A stretch of DNA of 64,000 nt from Cardiocondyla obscurior (Eukaryota; Arthropoda; Insecta; Hymenoptera; Formicidae): NCBI RefSeq assembly GCF_019399895.1, contig NC_091874.1, forward strand, positions 3,970,501 through 4,034,500, read 5' to 3'. Of this stretch, positions 23,033 to 36,948 are shown one piece after another (the stretch's first letter is position 1; every line of letters starts with the position of its first letter). A program made the translations under genes and the position numbers. The notes below the pieces were generated by a model. The model searched no databases. It saw nothing but the letters and a program-made list of their open reading frames with translations, and was not told where the DNA came from.

Positions 23033-26000
23033 TCTTACTATTTCAGTGGTATAATAACGTCTTAAAGATGAGAAACGATCGAAATCACCGCGAGCCGTCT
23101 TTCCGAACGGCGTGGAGCGTAATTATGATAGATAACAAAGCAGTGCATTTATTGTGTAATTAAACGAAGACGGCCTAGCAAGTTATGAACTAGTCGTAGC
23201 GCGGAGCGCTTTACTAGACGGCAATTTAAATACGAATGCGAAATCGTGTACAGATATAATTATGCTCGCCGCGAACTACAAGCGATTAATGAATCGTGAA
23301 CGCACCTCCGCTACTTTGTGAACGACAATTCGGGTTGCAGGAATTGAAATAAACTCCCGCCACCGCGGATCATCTGTTATCCTTAATTATTGCAAGCATT
23401 ACCTGGAAGGCCCATAAAATGCGTCGCGCCGTATATAATCGCCGCTACAGCAGCCGAACCGATCTGTAACACCGCGGCAACGGGCGATGTTTCATCCGGA
23501 TCATGAGCAAGTAACTTCTACATTACGTAGACGCTTGCCGAGCGACTTTACTGGTCGGTGGCGGTGGCTAAAGACTCGGGGATCAGGTTCAGTTAACGAT
23601 TACAAATTGGGTGCCCGATCGGTACCTATTCCCGGATTAATACAGCAATAAATAATCGAAAGCTGATTACCAGAAGCAGCACCGCTTTATATTTAACGTT
23701 GTCAACGTGAAACGCAGAGAACCAATGCCGCGGCTGGGAAGCGAAGAAAAATCGCGAGAAAAAGACTGGTACCGACATAAAAAAAATTAAAAAAAAAAAA
23801 AATATGCAGGGATTTAAAAAAGATTACGCAAAAATTTATGGAAAAAAAAATGCGACAACTTTCACACATCCGACGTGTCGACAAACACGGGCTATAAAAT
23901 TGTCAAAAAGTGTTAATTCTATTTAGTGACGTTTAATAATTAATGGCTATTATTAATTTATTAATTCTCCCTGAAATAATATTTGAAAAAAAAATATTCT
24001 GATTGATAAAAGTAAAAAGTATTGCGTCTAATGAAAGAAAGTAATAAGATGAGAGGGAAGGTAGTATATCGGAGAATTGGGGGAGGGAAAAAAGACAAGG
24101 GGAGATGAGACGGAGAGTAAGATGCAATCACGAGCTCGGCGCGACAATTTCTTAACGTCTGATGTATCCGTGCACCCGCGACACATCGAGCTGGTTTTAA
24201 GTTATACCAGGAGGAACGTAAAACCCGTAAACGTGCCCGCGGCCAACATATTACGCGCATTAATTCGCCGTGCTTGACGTGGAAGGCGATTCGTAATACG
24301 CGAGCAGGAGCGGCGGGGCCGAGGGACACGTCAACCGGAGGCGGGGACCGTGCAGGGGGTGCGAGAGATGGAAAGAGGTGACAGAAACGAGGAAGAAGGC
24401 ACCCGAGTACGATCCTAGTTTATAACGAGATTGGTAGGGCTACGTCCGATACGTATATTCGCGGCGTTGGATTTCTCGGTAATTATAAACTTAGATTCCA
24501 GTAAATATTCCCGTCAACCCTGGGCGACGGCAATTTACGAGATTAACCGAGTAGCATGCGAGGATGGAAAAGAGAGAAGGTGCAACAGACCGAGATACAA
24601 AGAAAGAGAGACCAAGGAGGACGGGGGCGGGAGGAGAGGACAGTCTTCGCAAAGACATTTAAGGGAGACTTCTCGAGGCCAAGTATTCATCATATAGTTA
24701 AGCACTAATTCGAAATACTTAGGAGAAATACGTTAACAATTTTAAACAAGTATTTAATGCCGATAAATTTAATTTTTTAAAGAAAGAAAGCGAAAGAAAT
24801 GTTGCTGGAGAAGCTTAGAATTTCACATTTCGTAATTAGCTTTATAAGCTAAAAATTTAAATGGCATTTAAATAATTATTTGAGTATATACAATAGAAAA
24901 TAAATAATAATTTTAAAGGGTTTAAAAAACGCGTATAATGGTTTTAAAAAGTGAAGAAGGAGAGAGCGAGTGTATGTCATAAACTCGTAGATCAGCATTC
25001 CTGACTCTCGATGTTCACGGTTTCACACGTGCATATTGACTGAGATCCTCAACCTGATAGTAGAACGATACTCTGCATTATTGCATTTTATCCATACACC
25101 GATATTACCTCGTGTCATGTAATATAACATAAGACTTTTTAAATATTTTATATATTGCGAACAGTGGAGAGCCAGGGAAGAGAGCTGTCAGCTGATTTCT
25201 TGTTTCTTTCCATATTATAAATGTATGATATACTTTATAATTTGTAATTTGCCCCTGCTGCGTCGTAAAATAATTCCTTTGTACGTATCTGATAGTCGAG
25301 AACTGAATATAAGCTCATTTTTATGAATGAAGTCAATGGACTTTGGAGCTTAACATCGGATACATTATCTGGAGTATTATTGGAATAGATTTAAGCGTGC
25401 ACCGCGAACGTCGACTGCTCGACATTAATTTTCAGTGTCAGGCAGTAACGACGACATTTCAAAAGCGATATAAATCAGTTTCCCTGATATCACAAGATTC
25501 TCACCGGCATAAAATTAGAAATAAATGTCTATTTGAAATGTCTTATACCCACGTTCTATTTTATATTTTCTATTTTAAACATTTATACGCAATTAAATGT
25601 GCAATAAAGTGCATGCTGGAAATTTGTTGTTTAAAATTTTGTAATATACTATCCGCTAATTAAAGTAACATTAACTTTTAATAAAATATCGAGCAAACAA
25701 AGAGTGCAGACGTCGACTAACGCGAACAAAGACGGTAAATGTCCCGTGACAGTCGGTCCAACCGGCGACACGATGCTGCTTCAACGGATGTTAGTGGAGC
25801 ATGGGCGATTGTAATACCATGGAATTAATCTATGCCCACGATGGTAATAATAAGGAAATGTTTCAATCCCGATGATGTATGGCGCACCGTTGCCGGTACG
25901 TTCACGGTAGGAAAAGGGTCTTCGTTGTTCCACGCGGTGACGGTTGTCGTTGAAGAACGATCAATCTCGTCAACGAGTCAAGCATTGGGATCAGGGATCC

Positions 26001-28023
26001 TTCTGTGATGAGACAGATCCTACGGGGACCGCCGTAATCGTTTGCTACAATGAAATGCATTCTCGGCGCGAGATTAAATGTCCGACACTTTTGTGGCGTT
26101 TAAAAAGCAATAGTATTCGGAGCATTAGTTTAATAAACAAAAGCTGAATCGGCTCGTCTCTATACGCGTTATATTTTTAAGATAATTTTTCGCTTAATTA
26201 TATCGTATTATTATCACGAAACGGCTTCGCGGTAAGTTGACTTATTTCGGTCGAGATTTACGTCGTCCAAGATCAATTTTTCGCTGACCAAGCGTTTCCT
26301 AGCTTACTCGCGGATGTCTCGCAGCCACAGATCTTGATCTCCGCGAACGAAACGCGGCGTGTCGGATCGCAAACAAACGCAGCCACGGGACTCCGCAAAC
26401 TAATCCTAATCTCGCGCTACCGACAAATCGCTCGCCATAAATCCAAGGCCAAGAAACCGAGCGCCAAGACGCTGCTACGTAATCGAAGATAAACCGCCGT
26501 GTTCCCTATCCTCCACCACCACCGCCCCACGAGCGAAAAGCAACTATCGTACGGTTATCAAAGTCAAAGCAGGACGCCGGAGCCGCGGGGGGTATACTGT
26601 AAACAGAGAAAGGGTACCGGCGAGGGATGATGTGTCCTGGTAACTTATCCAAATAAATCAGAAATGCCGTCGAGCGTGTTGCACGTGAGCCACGATAGAC
26701 GTTCGCGGGTATACAACGATAAAAGGTTTAAACAGCGGGTTAGGCATTTGAATTACGAGGGTTTCTACGAGGCGCGGAAGTAGAACCGCGTTTCCTAGCG
26801 GCGCTATTTTTACGACTACACATAATGGCAGACCGAAAGCGATAATTCTTGAATGGCCATCGGCGCTCGAGTTTTAAGGGATGCGAGATTAAACGTAATT
26901 ACATGACATTTTGCTAACAATTGTAAACGTTGAGTACAGTACACTTTTCGATATTTTATGCATGTAATAATTTTATTACGTGTACTGACCATTCGACGCA
27001 TTTGTAAATGTATAAATAATTAATTACGTTGAATACATAAACGTATATAATAATCAGCAGTAGCCTACGTATCGATCTGTGTACGGGCGTACAGATCATC
27101 CTTCGCACAGGACTTTGGTAGTTTGCACCCTTCTACCGCGCAATATTAATATCTCTAATCATTCACCGGCCCCTTCGCACCCTTATCAAAGGATGCCATA
27201 GGCGGCGCTTGATACGTGTTATTCAGATTTATCCCATTTGCCTTTGGGACCATATTTATCCGTAGAACAAACCAAGTACACGGCCCGATAAAGCGTTCGT
27301 TTCGCGGAAAGGATTAATGCTAAGCCGCAAATGAAGGGTTCGGTCATTTTTTGTCTTATTGTTAGCCTCCCTATGGTGCACGACAGAATATATAGCGTGC
27401 TCCGCTATTATATAAACTACCAAACAAAAGGACACACCGATAAATATCCTTCTTGGAAGATTTAATTGACGAAAGGGATCGACCTTTTATTAATTTAGAT
27501 TTTATTAATTATCACTTCATCGAATTAAAATAATTTCCGGTTATTTTTAACGTTGCCCTTTTTTTTAAATATTTCTTTGCAAGTTGAAGCGAAGGAAACG
27601 CGATAATTTCAAAAGAAATATGCATTTTTCTCATTTTTTTCTTTTCCCTCCCCTCTTTCTCCCCCTCAAAATACAGATCCGTTTCGCGGCGTCCTACTTT
27701 TTTCACGAGAAAAAATATGAAGGGACGAGATTAATCCCAAAGTGCAGATACTGTACATATTACAGGATATTTCCACGCACGTATGGATCTGCACGGCTGA
27801 CTAAAGGGCGTTGGTCAACATGATATCACGTTGAGCCATGAACGCCGACTCTTTAATTTTTAACGGACTCAGCATTTTCTCTCCCGCTTACGTAGCCCGC
27901 GAAAGGGGTGGGATCATCCCCCGTGAAGGCGCGACTGGATATCAAAGTCGCTATTTATAAAGAGCCGGGCGAGGATGAGCGCGCGCGCCACACGTATATT
28001 CTCGATAATACGCATTTCCATGC

Positions 28024-28051
28024 ACACACGTACGTCTGTATGCACGTGTGT
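28024..28051. repeat. 8-bp inverted repeat ACACACGT/ACGTGTGT, 12-nt spacer
   Basis: The arms are exact complements within a CA/TG-rich stretch (28,014-28,075) that grades into alternating CG. Confidence 0.85.
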
Positions 28052-28872
28052 ATATGCAGACATACCCGCGCGCGGAGGAGGCGCGCGAAAGAGGACATGC
28101 GGAGGGACCGGTCGGCCGTATTTGCATATAGAGAGCGTTAGCTAAGGGAAATAGAAGCCGAATACGTGACAGCCTTGCTCTGGGAGGCGATTCTTCGCCG
28201 AGAGACGGACACTTCCTATCAGCGAGTTCATTAATAACCAGACGAAGCTGGCCAAAGGTGAGGAGGGTAGCTAAATGGCCGAACGTTTCTCCATAATCTC
28301 TCGTCCCCTCTCTTTCCTCCTCTCACTACCTCAATCTCACAGTGTCCTTCTTTCTCTTGCGCTATCACTATCCTACTACAGCCCTTTAATGTACCATAAA
28401 TGATCCTTCGTCTTCAGTGCAGACCTTATCTAGCCAACACACGAGGAAAACTCGTAAGCCATTAATGCGGCGCGATAACAGCTGAAAAGAAAGCGTGCTG
28501 ATAAATCGCGAAGGAATACGCACGCTCTTCCATAAATTAACAGCTACAAGACAACGCCCGGTCTCTATTTATACGTGCTTTTTCGCTCACGGGTCTCGCG
28601 TCGTTGATGACTATCCGAAGGCTGCAAATTAAATTCATAAGTAACGCTACAATAATTAAAAAAAAAAATTAAAAAAAAAAATTAATAAAACGCAAAGCGA
28701 ATATGATTTAGAAATTATTTCTTTCGAAATGAGGCGGTGAGAGAGCAGCGAAATTATTTGACGGAAGTGCAGGTACATAAGAATGATATTGAGACAATGA
28801 CGGCAGCTGGGTGGCGCAGAGCGCACCTGTCGACCTGTGCAAACAGAAATAACGAATAACAGATAACCGTTC

Positions 28873-28894
28873 TTTTTTTTTTTTTTTTTTTTTT
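28873..28894. repeat. T22 homopolymer
   Basis: Uninterrupted run of 22 T, about 200 bp after an A-rich double tract at 28,658-28,690. Confidence 0.95.
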
Positions 28895-29150
28895 CCGCTC
28901 TCATCGACTTCAATATGTTGCTCGCCACTCGATACGCGCTAGCTCTACATTATTCGCGTATGATTCTGCTCGATCGCAAGCCTTTTCAGAATTAATCGCA
29001 ATATTAACAAAGAAACAGAACAGTACGCAATGAAATTGCAATCTAGGAACGACCGATGAAACGTGGACCATCTTAGAGCGTCGGGGGTTGCCTCTCTTTC
29101 GGATTCATGAACGGGTGGTTCCGTTAGAGTCGCCATAAGTCACAATTAGG

Positions 29151-29843
29151 TCACGGGTGGGCAGAGGGTGCGCCGGCGTGTCTCTCTTTAGAAGTGTAGG
29201 TGTTGGCGCTACGAAAATCAGGCATCTCGAATGAAACTGAAACGTTCGTGGCAAAGGGAACGGGCTTTGCGGTGGATGCCAAACGAGAGAATCCGGTTGG
29301 TCTATACTGATTTAACGCCGGTCTAATTCGAGCGCCCGCGTCGTCCCACGGGCTATACCCGTCTATAACGCATAAATAATTACCACTTAGCCCCTTTGTC
29401 GTTACGTTGCCACGTTCGCCCTGTCGCCCCCTCTTCCTCTCCCTTGGCCCGGGTTGTCCTCTTTGTACGCGCAAATCGTTTATGACCGTAAGATTTATCG
29501 CGGTATGCGGCGTCTGTCGCACGGTCACCGTGCCGGAATCATCATTAAAGTTCGATAATTCACGCGTATTATGATGCGCCCGGGTCGACTGATAAACAAC
29601 AGGTTTACTGCGCGACGATTCAGCGAAGAGTTTTAGTGTTGCGTTCGAAAATAGTCCCGCCGATCTTAGCACCGAATGAGCACGTTTCCAATAAACGCAA
29701 TACAAGTTCACGCTGTCTCTTGGCCGCGCGCGGAATGTCGATGCGCGTTGTCTTGCTACTTGTTGAAGATATGCAGGCACCGTTCGATACCGTTTTAGAC
29801 ACCGCGAGGCGAAACCTCCGGCGTGCGCTACTAATAAACCCAA
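29151..29843 (-). CDS. 230-codon minus-strand open frame, possible exon, unknown product
   Basis: This is the longest open frame not built on simple repeats. It is stop-free for 230 codons, ends at TGA (29,153-29,151), and its first codon is TTG; there is no internal ATG until near the C-terminus (FEMPDF). It could therefore only be an exon. An acceptor-like CCTTGGGTTTATTAG lies at its upstream edge. Composition is mixed, with segments such as NLYCVYWKRAHSVLRSAGLF and GTVTVRQTPHTAINLTVIND, and one basic low-complexity patch (PRERKRGRQGERG). I recognise no domain. The region is CpG-rich, which lowers stop frequency, so chance remains the main alternative. Confidence 0.17.
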   Translation of the reverse strand: MGLLVAHAGGFASRCLKRYRTVPAYLQQVARQRASTFRARPRDSVNLYCVYWKRAHSVLRSAGLFSNATLKLFAESSRSKPVVYQSTRAHHNTRELSNFNDDSGTVTVRQTPHTAINLTVINDLRVQRGQPGPRERKRGRQGERGNVTTKGLSGNYLCVIDGYSPWDDAGARIRPALNQYRPTGFSRLASTAKPVPFATNVSVSFEMPDFRSANTYTSKERHAGAPSAHP

Positions 29844-29921
29844 GGAGACGTATCGTATGCAGAATGCGAAATGAATAGAAGTAAATATCTTAAGCGTTTC
29901 AGATTATATATTTACGGATTT

Positions 29922-29953
29922 AAAAAAAAAAAAAAAAAAAAGAAAGAAAAAAA
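29922..29953. repeat. A20 run and A-rich tail
   Basis: Twenty A followed by GAAAG and A7, then an AT-rich segment. It was considered as a retroposon tail, but no element body or target-site duplication was seen. Confidence 0.92.
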
Positions 29954-32389
29954 TTATAAAAATTAAAAATTAAAATATATTAATAAAACGTTATTATTAA
30001 CGTTTTCAAGTAGCTTTCTTCTCCTTTTAATGCAATATCATCGATTGAAATGCTATATTAAATTCAGGTCGCATATTCGTTGGAATATCCGAGACATTCT
30101 TAAATACTTAAAGATCGTCGCGAGATCATTCGACAAAGAATGAAAGAACAAACGTAGACGACGAAGGGCGCACGGCGCAGTGAATAAAACCGGCGATCAA
30201 CACGGAGAAAAATTCCAGCGGTCTCACGTACCGCGCTGAGAATAATCACGCCGGCGAAAAATCGAAGTGGGCCTTAAGATAGAGCAGCCATTCCGTTATC
30301 TTTACGGCCAAGCGATCTCGGGCTGGCGTATGACCACGATCGCGGGATCGTGTATTTGCGCGTGCACACATAAGTTTAGAACGTGAGGGAACGACCTTAG
30401 GCCGTCTCCCGAGGAGCCGCAGTCACCGTCCTCGTGGACCTCTTTCCCTCGCGTAAACTTTTACGACGTCGAGTTATAATTATTTTATTATCGCCGATCG
30501 TAAACGATCAAACAGTGAAGGTAATAATATGCAGTAAATACCTTTAATGGACAGCCCGAGTGGCCGGGTGAACGTGTTAAGACGCAGCCGCCGTTAAACA
30601 GCGGGACGTCGCCGCGCATTCTCAAATCAATCGATAGATTTATCTGGTTTCGTTCTTAATTTATCTCGCGCGGGGGCATAAAATCGCGGGGGGACTAAAT
30701 GTTAATGTCTCCGAGCGGACGTGAGATTTGAAGTCGCGTCTCGTCTGCTTCTCGTGCTGCGAGGAAGGGACGGAGGCCCTTTAAAATTCCTGAAAATTAT
30801 ATCTTTTCGAGAAGACACTCCGCAGGCCTCGAATCGATAGCTACTTGTTGATGCAATCATTATCAAGGATCGTTAAATATCAATTTGACGTGCTACGGGT
30901 AATTAACCCTCGAGACCGGCACATCGAAGATTGAATTCGTAATCAGTACACCCTGCGGACCAAATTATCGCAAGCATCGCGTATACGATATGCGACTTCA
31001 ATATCGGAATTGCGTTTTCACCCCAGCGGGATAATTGCCTCCGTTTCGCACGTAATCCGTACAATTCAGAGAAAGAGATTCCATTACAAAAGCGGAGACT
31101 CGCAATCCGCCGAAGAAATTACCAATCATTAAAAGAATCTACAGTTCGACCATAGAAATGTAGAGTCATAAAATCTAATCACCATCCGTTACGAACCACA
31201 CATTCACGGCAAAAGTCATTAGGCAATTTATTTTTGCTCAACATAAATAGTAACAAGAAGAAGGTGGAGTGAAAAAAGAAATGTCATCCCGCGATTTACA
31301 AGTGTAATATGGTACACGGCGAATTTGTTCGAAGAAAAATACAAGTACAATGGAAAATAATTGCAATTTTCGAAATACATCGCGGTTGTTAGAGGGAATT
31401 AACTAGTAATATCCCATTCTCTGACCCATTTTTCCTCATTTGTTTATTACACGCGGATTACGATGTCCCCGCGAAGAATGGAGCGTATACCGCCTCGAGA
31501 ACCCCTGCCGTAGTATTCACAATCATGGATTTGATTTGGCGTCGGTAATATAATGTCTCTAACGAGAGTGTGGTGTAAGGACAAGGGTGAAACGGGAAGG
31601 AAAGAGGGTGAAGGAGCGAAAGGAGGATAGCACGTAATGCCATAATGCCAAACCAACACAGTCTCGCTCGTCAGTATCTTTGATTAGAGACTGTATCCTC
31701 CTGATTTGCTTCTAATAAACCCATAAAAACCGCCGGGAGATCAGACTCCGCGCGGCTGCCACGGCGATTCAAAGATTCATTGAAGACGGGAGGAAGAAGG
31801 GAGGGTCACCGCGCTTATCGATATGCTCGTTTATAAAGACGAAGAATAAGACGCTCGTAAATTGGCTGCGCGGCGATTCTCATTCAACTGCACCGTGAAT
31901 AAAAATTTGCAGGGCATGTATTTTCATTTTGTTAATCTTTCGCGCGGAATCGCAACTCATTATTTCTTTTTTATTACCGCGGGCAACGCGAACGAACGGC
32001 CGGATATACGCGAAACGATTTGACGAGAATTTGCAGAATTGCTTTTCTTGGGAAACAGCAATATTGTTCGCCGCAACGGAAAAGCCAGGGCGCGCGATTG
32101 AAACTTTGGATGCGTCTTGATGTATTCCCCGGCAAGACGCGTCCACGGTTTCATCGAGAACGTACGCCGCGGAAGTTCATTCGACATGCCTGACAAACAC
32201 GTCGGCGCGCCAGGTCGGCATTGCAAGTTTTCTGGGCAAGAGTTGCGAAGGCAGCGCGGAATCGCCAAATCGGCTAATATACCAAAGTTTTCGCATCATC
32301 CGCCTAGCTATCTTCCATCTCTTCGGCTCTTTCCACGCTTATTAACTCCCGCCGGTGATTTCTGCAGCCAGCGGGAGGCATTCCCGGTG

Positions 32390-32420
32390 TATATAACGCT
32401 GCCTTCGAGCCGTCAACCCA
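32390..32420 (+). promoter_or_regulatory. Possible TATA/initiator pair
   Basis: TATATAA at 32,390-32,396 lies in GC-rich flanks, and a general initiator-like CCACTCT has its A at 32,420, 30 bp downstream, which is the usual spacing. It does not match the fly TCAKTY initiator. No gene was found downstream; the following open frame ends near 32,497. Confidence 0.1.
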
Positions 32421-33304
32421 CTCTGCTTGGTTTACATCCTCCAAAGACGCTCGCTTCGTGTTCCACGGATTTGGAACCGGAGAAACAAGTCGAATAAATA
32501 TTCATATATCCGGTATTCTCCACCGTGACTACCAAAAACGGTCCCATATAAAAATCATTCCGCGTTAAGTAACCATATCAAAAATACTTTGTCGATATAA
32601 ATATTACCGCACAGCCGAGAGCGGGAGAAACTCTTTCCGTCGCGGCGATTATTAAGCGCAATTAAAGGGTCGTTGCGGTAATACAGCGCGACAAACAACA
32701 TATCAGTCAATCAGCCGCTTCCGTTTTCTCTCTTACGAAACTTCCAACCAATTCGTGCATTTCCTCGCGTTTAAGCCTCGCGAAGCCCACACGGCTTTAA
32801 GCGGATAACGCGAAGAGGCAGGAGGGACGTGGAGGAATCTTGGTTTAACCATGGACTTTTCTTTCCCCCCTCTCTCTTACGTTCCCGCAACACGAATACC
32901 GAGGAGTTAACGAACGCACGGTACTCTCACTCTCATTGATATAGTCTTGGCCCACGCGTTGTTATAATTACAACGTGCACGCACTGCATGTCTCGTACTT
33001 CGTGATCAGCGTACCAAATACTTCCTTATCTCATTCAGAAATCTTTTTTTTATCAGCGCGCATTTGAGTCTTATCACGTTCCGATGTGCACGGGAAAATA
33101 ATACGCTCTCGAATAATTATTGAATATAAATGCAGAAATACGGGTAAATAATTGCGAGATAATTGACATGAAATATCTAATCGATGACATATACGTATGC
33201 CGCGTTGATGACAGAGCCGAGATGGTATTCTCGATACCGCGTTTGTTGCAGCCTGCGGTGCACAGATCGGTACAACAACTTATCGGAACGGCGTTATGAT
33301 GTCA

Positions 33305-33318
33305 TGATGATATCATCA
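33305..33318. repeat. 14-bp perfect palindrome TGATGATATCATCA
   Basis: Perfect palindrome with a GATATC centre, preceded by further ATGATGTCATGA-like alternation. Confidence 0.85.
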
Positions 33319-36300
33319 GTCGACAGATCTGCTGCCGCTGCATCGAGCAGAACCGGCCAACGCTCCAGACAGGATATTGTCGCGGCGCTCATTCACTAAT
33401 TGATCCATCGTGGTGTTTTACTTAACACTAACGGCGCACGGTTCTCAATCCGCTGTCGTAAAGTGTCGTTGACTTTGCGTCGTAATTTCGTGACGGGATA
33501 TATTAAAACTAAGAAAACTCGGCACCTCAGGCTCCCGAATTAGAAAATGCACATTAAATATTGAATATAATTGAGATCCTTAGTTTTACTTGAATAGAAA
33601 TAAATTTCATTTAACCTGCTTTGTATTATAAATAATTGTAATACTATTACATAATTCGTATGTGTCTTGTCTGTCATTTTTAAGATTTTACAAATATTTC
33701 TTATCTCACACCAAGTCAATTCAAATAATTAATAAAGCTAATTAATGAAACTTCTTTAAGCACAGCTCTCTTATTTTAATTTTTTTTTCTTTTTAATTTT
33801 TTATGTAGAAATACGCGTAAACTGAACTTTCAGTGAATACTTTTCCAGAGATACGCGCGTACGGGGATGAGAACCGTTTCTCGAAGTAATGATATTAATT
33901 CATAGAGTTCATAATCTATTAGTTATGTTAGCGAGCGAGCCGTTAACGAGTGTAATGGCAGCACACGCTATCTACGTGTCATTTAACTCCGACACCCTCA
34001 CACCATCGATGATCTCATGTCGCGGCCGACTTGACTTGACTTAATTGTTTGTTATCATTACTGAACGCGTGCTATTGAAATTAATGTTAATCCGTCTCAG
34101 TTAACATGTGCGCTCTCATAAAACCTGTTTCCGGTGCATGAAGCGAGCACGCTTGATAGAATTAAGCTACTTGTGCCCTGCCTAAGTGACTCTCCGCAAT
34201 GAACAGGCAGTTTTATTAATTTTTTTTCTTTTTTTTTTACAAAGAAGGGTGTTACCTAGAATACTTAATTTCTTTACAAGTTATTATTTCGGCGTCGGCA
34301 ATAACTTTTTTTTTTCGACCAGCACCGTTGTGTTAATCGGTGTTGAACAGCCCGGTAGCCGGTTGCATACATTAGATTTAATCCCGCGCGATTAAATAAC
34401 TGATGCACGGTAATAATAGCTCTATTAAATCATAAAATTCTATTAGTATAAAATTTATTGCTACAATTTAATAATTGCAAAATCCCGCAAATAAAAATTA
34501 TCAATTTTATCGTAGAGACGTATGCACGGCTAATATCTTCTGGTCAAGAAATTACCGTGCCGTTTAATTATTTTATGCATTCCTATATACTTTAACCGAT
34601 AGCCGAGTGACCGATTTCGGCTTGCAAGAAATAATCGAACCGGTATCGATACGGTTGCCAAGTGTACAAGCCAGCCCGCGAACATGCATCTAGATAAGAT
34701 CAGACAAAGTATTAGGAATTATCAGCAATAAAAGCAGCAAGCGTTGCTCATTATCCTACACACGATCGTAAAAGGCTTCCTTTTTTCTGCGTCCTTACCG
34801 GAAAATTCAAAGCCCGTGAACATGAAGTTATTTATCGCGGGACATACACTCCAAGATGGAATGAAGAGTCAATTAAGAATTCTTCATTAAATTCCCGTAG
34901 CTATCTGTAATTACTGGATCATTAATGGGAGCAACCGAGTATGGTTGGAGAAACGAAAGGTTGTAGATTATTACCAGAGATGCATCGTGATGTAAGTTAT
35001 GAATTAATATCACGACAGGTATTATCTCGGGGAAAAAACCATCGCCGGCTAAAGTGTTGTAATGCGCGTTGCGCGATACTTGATTGATATCGACGTTTTA
35101 GAATTAATGTCCGAATGTATATTTAAATTACATTTAAAAGAACGAGAGGTGCTCAAAGTGCCGCGCAAGACACGTTGCTGAAAATTGTTAAATATAAAAG
35201 AATTTTCTTTAAACGACGGGTGCTCTTTAACGTCCAGTAAAAATATAAAAAAAAAAAAATACAGCGTTACTTCACCACTGCGCGATTATTCCGCTCGCGG
35301 CAACTTTTATCAATCCTCGCGGCATTGTATCGAAAGATAATGGATCGCCTTCGCGGTCTTTCCGAAGTCTGTTAAACGGCTCATCATGAATTTCACAGGC
35401 CGTTCGAGCAATCTGTAATAATATCGATCAGCGGAGGGTAGACACATGTGAACTATCGGCTATATCTGGACCGTGCCCGATTCGTAATAAACTCTGCGAT
35501 CAGCGACTATGTACGGCCGTTGCGTATACGCGGCACATGTGAGCGCAGTGAAAGCCGGTTTCCAGCTGATAAAGAAAAGTGCACTATCGCGACGTATTAT
35601 CTATTGCCGCGATTATGTCACTGTGAAATCTATTATTGCGAGGAACAATCTTGTAACGCGGGGTCTTGCGCGACAAATTGGAAGCAGATAAAGGTGATTA
35701 ATTCTATTGCCGAGGATAATGTTTCTATTTCTCGACGGATTGCGACTGTTGACGGTTACATCAACATTTCATTCGGCGCTAATCGGGGGCTTCATAAATT
35801 AAAATGCATTTCCAGGCGCGTTTGAAAATGGTGTTCATTTATGGAGACTCTGCCGTATTTGAATAGACGATCGTCACGTGAAGCATTTACGGTCACATAA
35901 TGTGAAAGCCAATTTTGGCATTGCAACGCGGGAATAAATTATCGCGGTGTAAAAGCCCGCTATAAAATTAGCTGTTATTTTCACACCGACATATTGTATC
36001 GTGCGCGGGAACAGTTTGTATGATAAGACGACACTCTGGTTATTTAAAAAAAGAAAGTAATCGATAAGTAACGTGATTATTTTAAAAGATTTGCCAAATG
36101 AAAATGCAGCCAGTCGCCAGCGCGCCAACGAAAATGAGCGGCGATAAATTAAAAATGTACCCCGCACGAAAAAGCATGCTATTTTTAACAACAGTAACTT
36201 CCATATTTGCGGAAAATTATTTTTAAGACGAGACGTAAATCGAGAGCTACCTTCCCGCCCCGGTTTCGGAAGAAATTATTAAGTCTGCAGTATATTGCGT

Positions 36301-36907
36301 CGCGTATGATCGAACAATGATGCTGGGGTTTCGTGGGTGTCGGCGAGTTATTGCCTACAGGTCAACGACCACATTATGCCGTCTCGCTAGCTACATTGAA
36401 TTAGAATCGTTTATCGTCGATCAATGAGAGGAAGTCAAATGACCAGGCAAAGCCACGGATTAATGGTAATTTTTTTCAATTCAGCCAATGTTCACTGACG
36501 GCCTTAACTTTTATTACAAGATTGTTCCTGCGACGATAGAATAAAAGCAGAGACTCGCTGTCGATAGATAGAGGTAGCAAATAAACGATAAACGAAATGT
36601 ATGCAACGTGCATTTCGCTTGGTTAATAAAAGTTCGTTGTTTCGCTGGTATGCTATTCGGCGCGTAAAGCCGATCTTAACGAATATTGCGAGAACATCGC
36701 GGTTAAGGCAGTCATCATAGATTACACGGCGCGGCACTTTGCTCCCATTCTTGCGTTTTGATTTCTCTCCTTTTCAAGCGACGCGCCGGCAATACTTTCG
36801 AGTACGCCGCCGGTTGTAACGCACTAAAACTGTATAGACAAAGGTTATAGATTGATTCTATGAATTTGTTTTAATACCCGGGTATTAGGGATCATTAAAT
36901 CTGGCAT

Positions 36908-36948
36908 GACCGAACCGGTCGGTCTCTTATGACCATGAGGATCATAAG
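36908..36948. repeat. Two adjacent short inverted repeats
   Basis: GACCG/CGGTC (36,908-36,924) encloses an ACCGGT core, and CTTATGA/TCATAAG (36,926-36,948) has a 9-nt loop. They are one base apart. Confidence 0.85.

Larger units (their letters stand above)
23050..29150. other. Spacer, nothing recognisable
   Basis: AT-rich between 24.7 and 25.7 kb. Purine-rich segment 24,040-24,115 and pyrimidine-rich 28,305-28,370. A 7-bp inverted repeat TTAGCTT/AAGCTAA lies near 24,836-24,852. Open frames up to 122 codons are unconvincing. Confidence 0.75.

Noticed and set aside
29922..29953. Poly(A) run as a retroposon tail
   Set aside because: No recognisable element body, internal promoter or target-site duplication.
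30541..30620. tRNA-like GCCCGAGTGGCCGGG segment
   Set aside because: Resembles a D-arm of a type-II tRNA, but no acceptable B box, T-arm or acceptor stem follows.
34590..34680. tRNA-like ATAGCCGAGTGACCG segment
   Set aside because: No B box and no acceptor stem pairing could be made.
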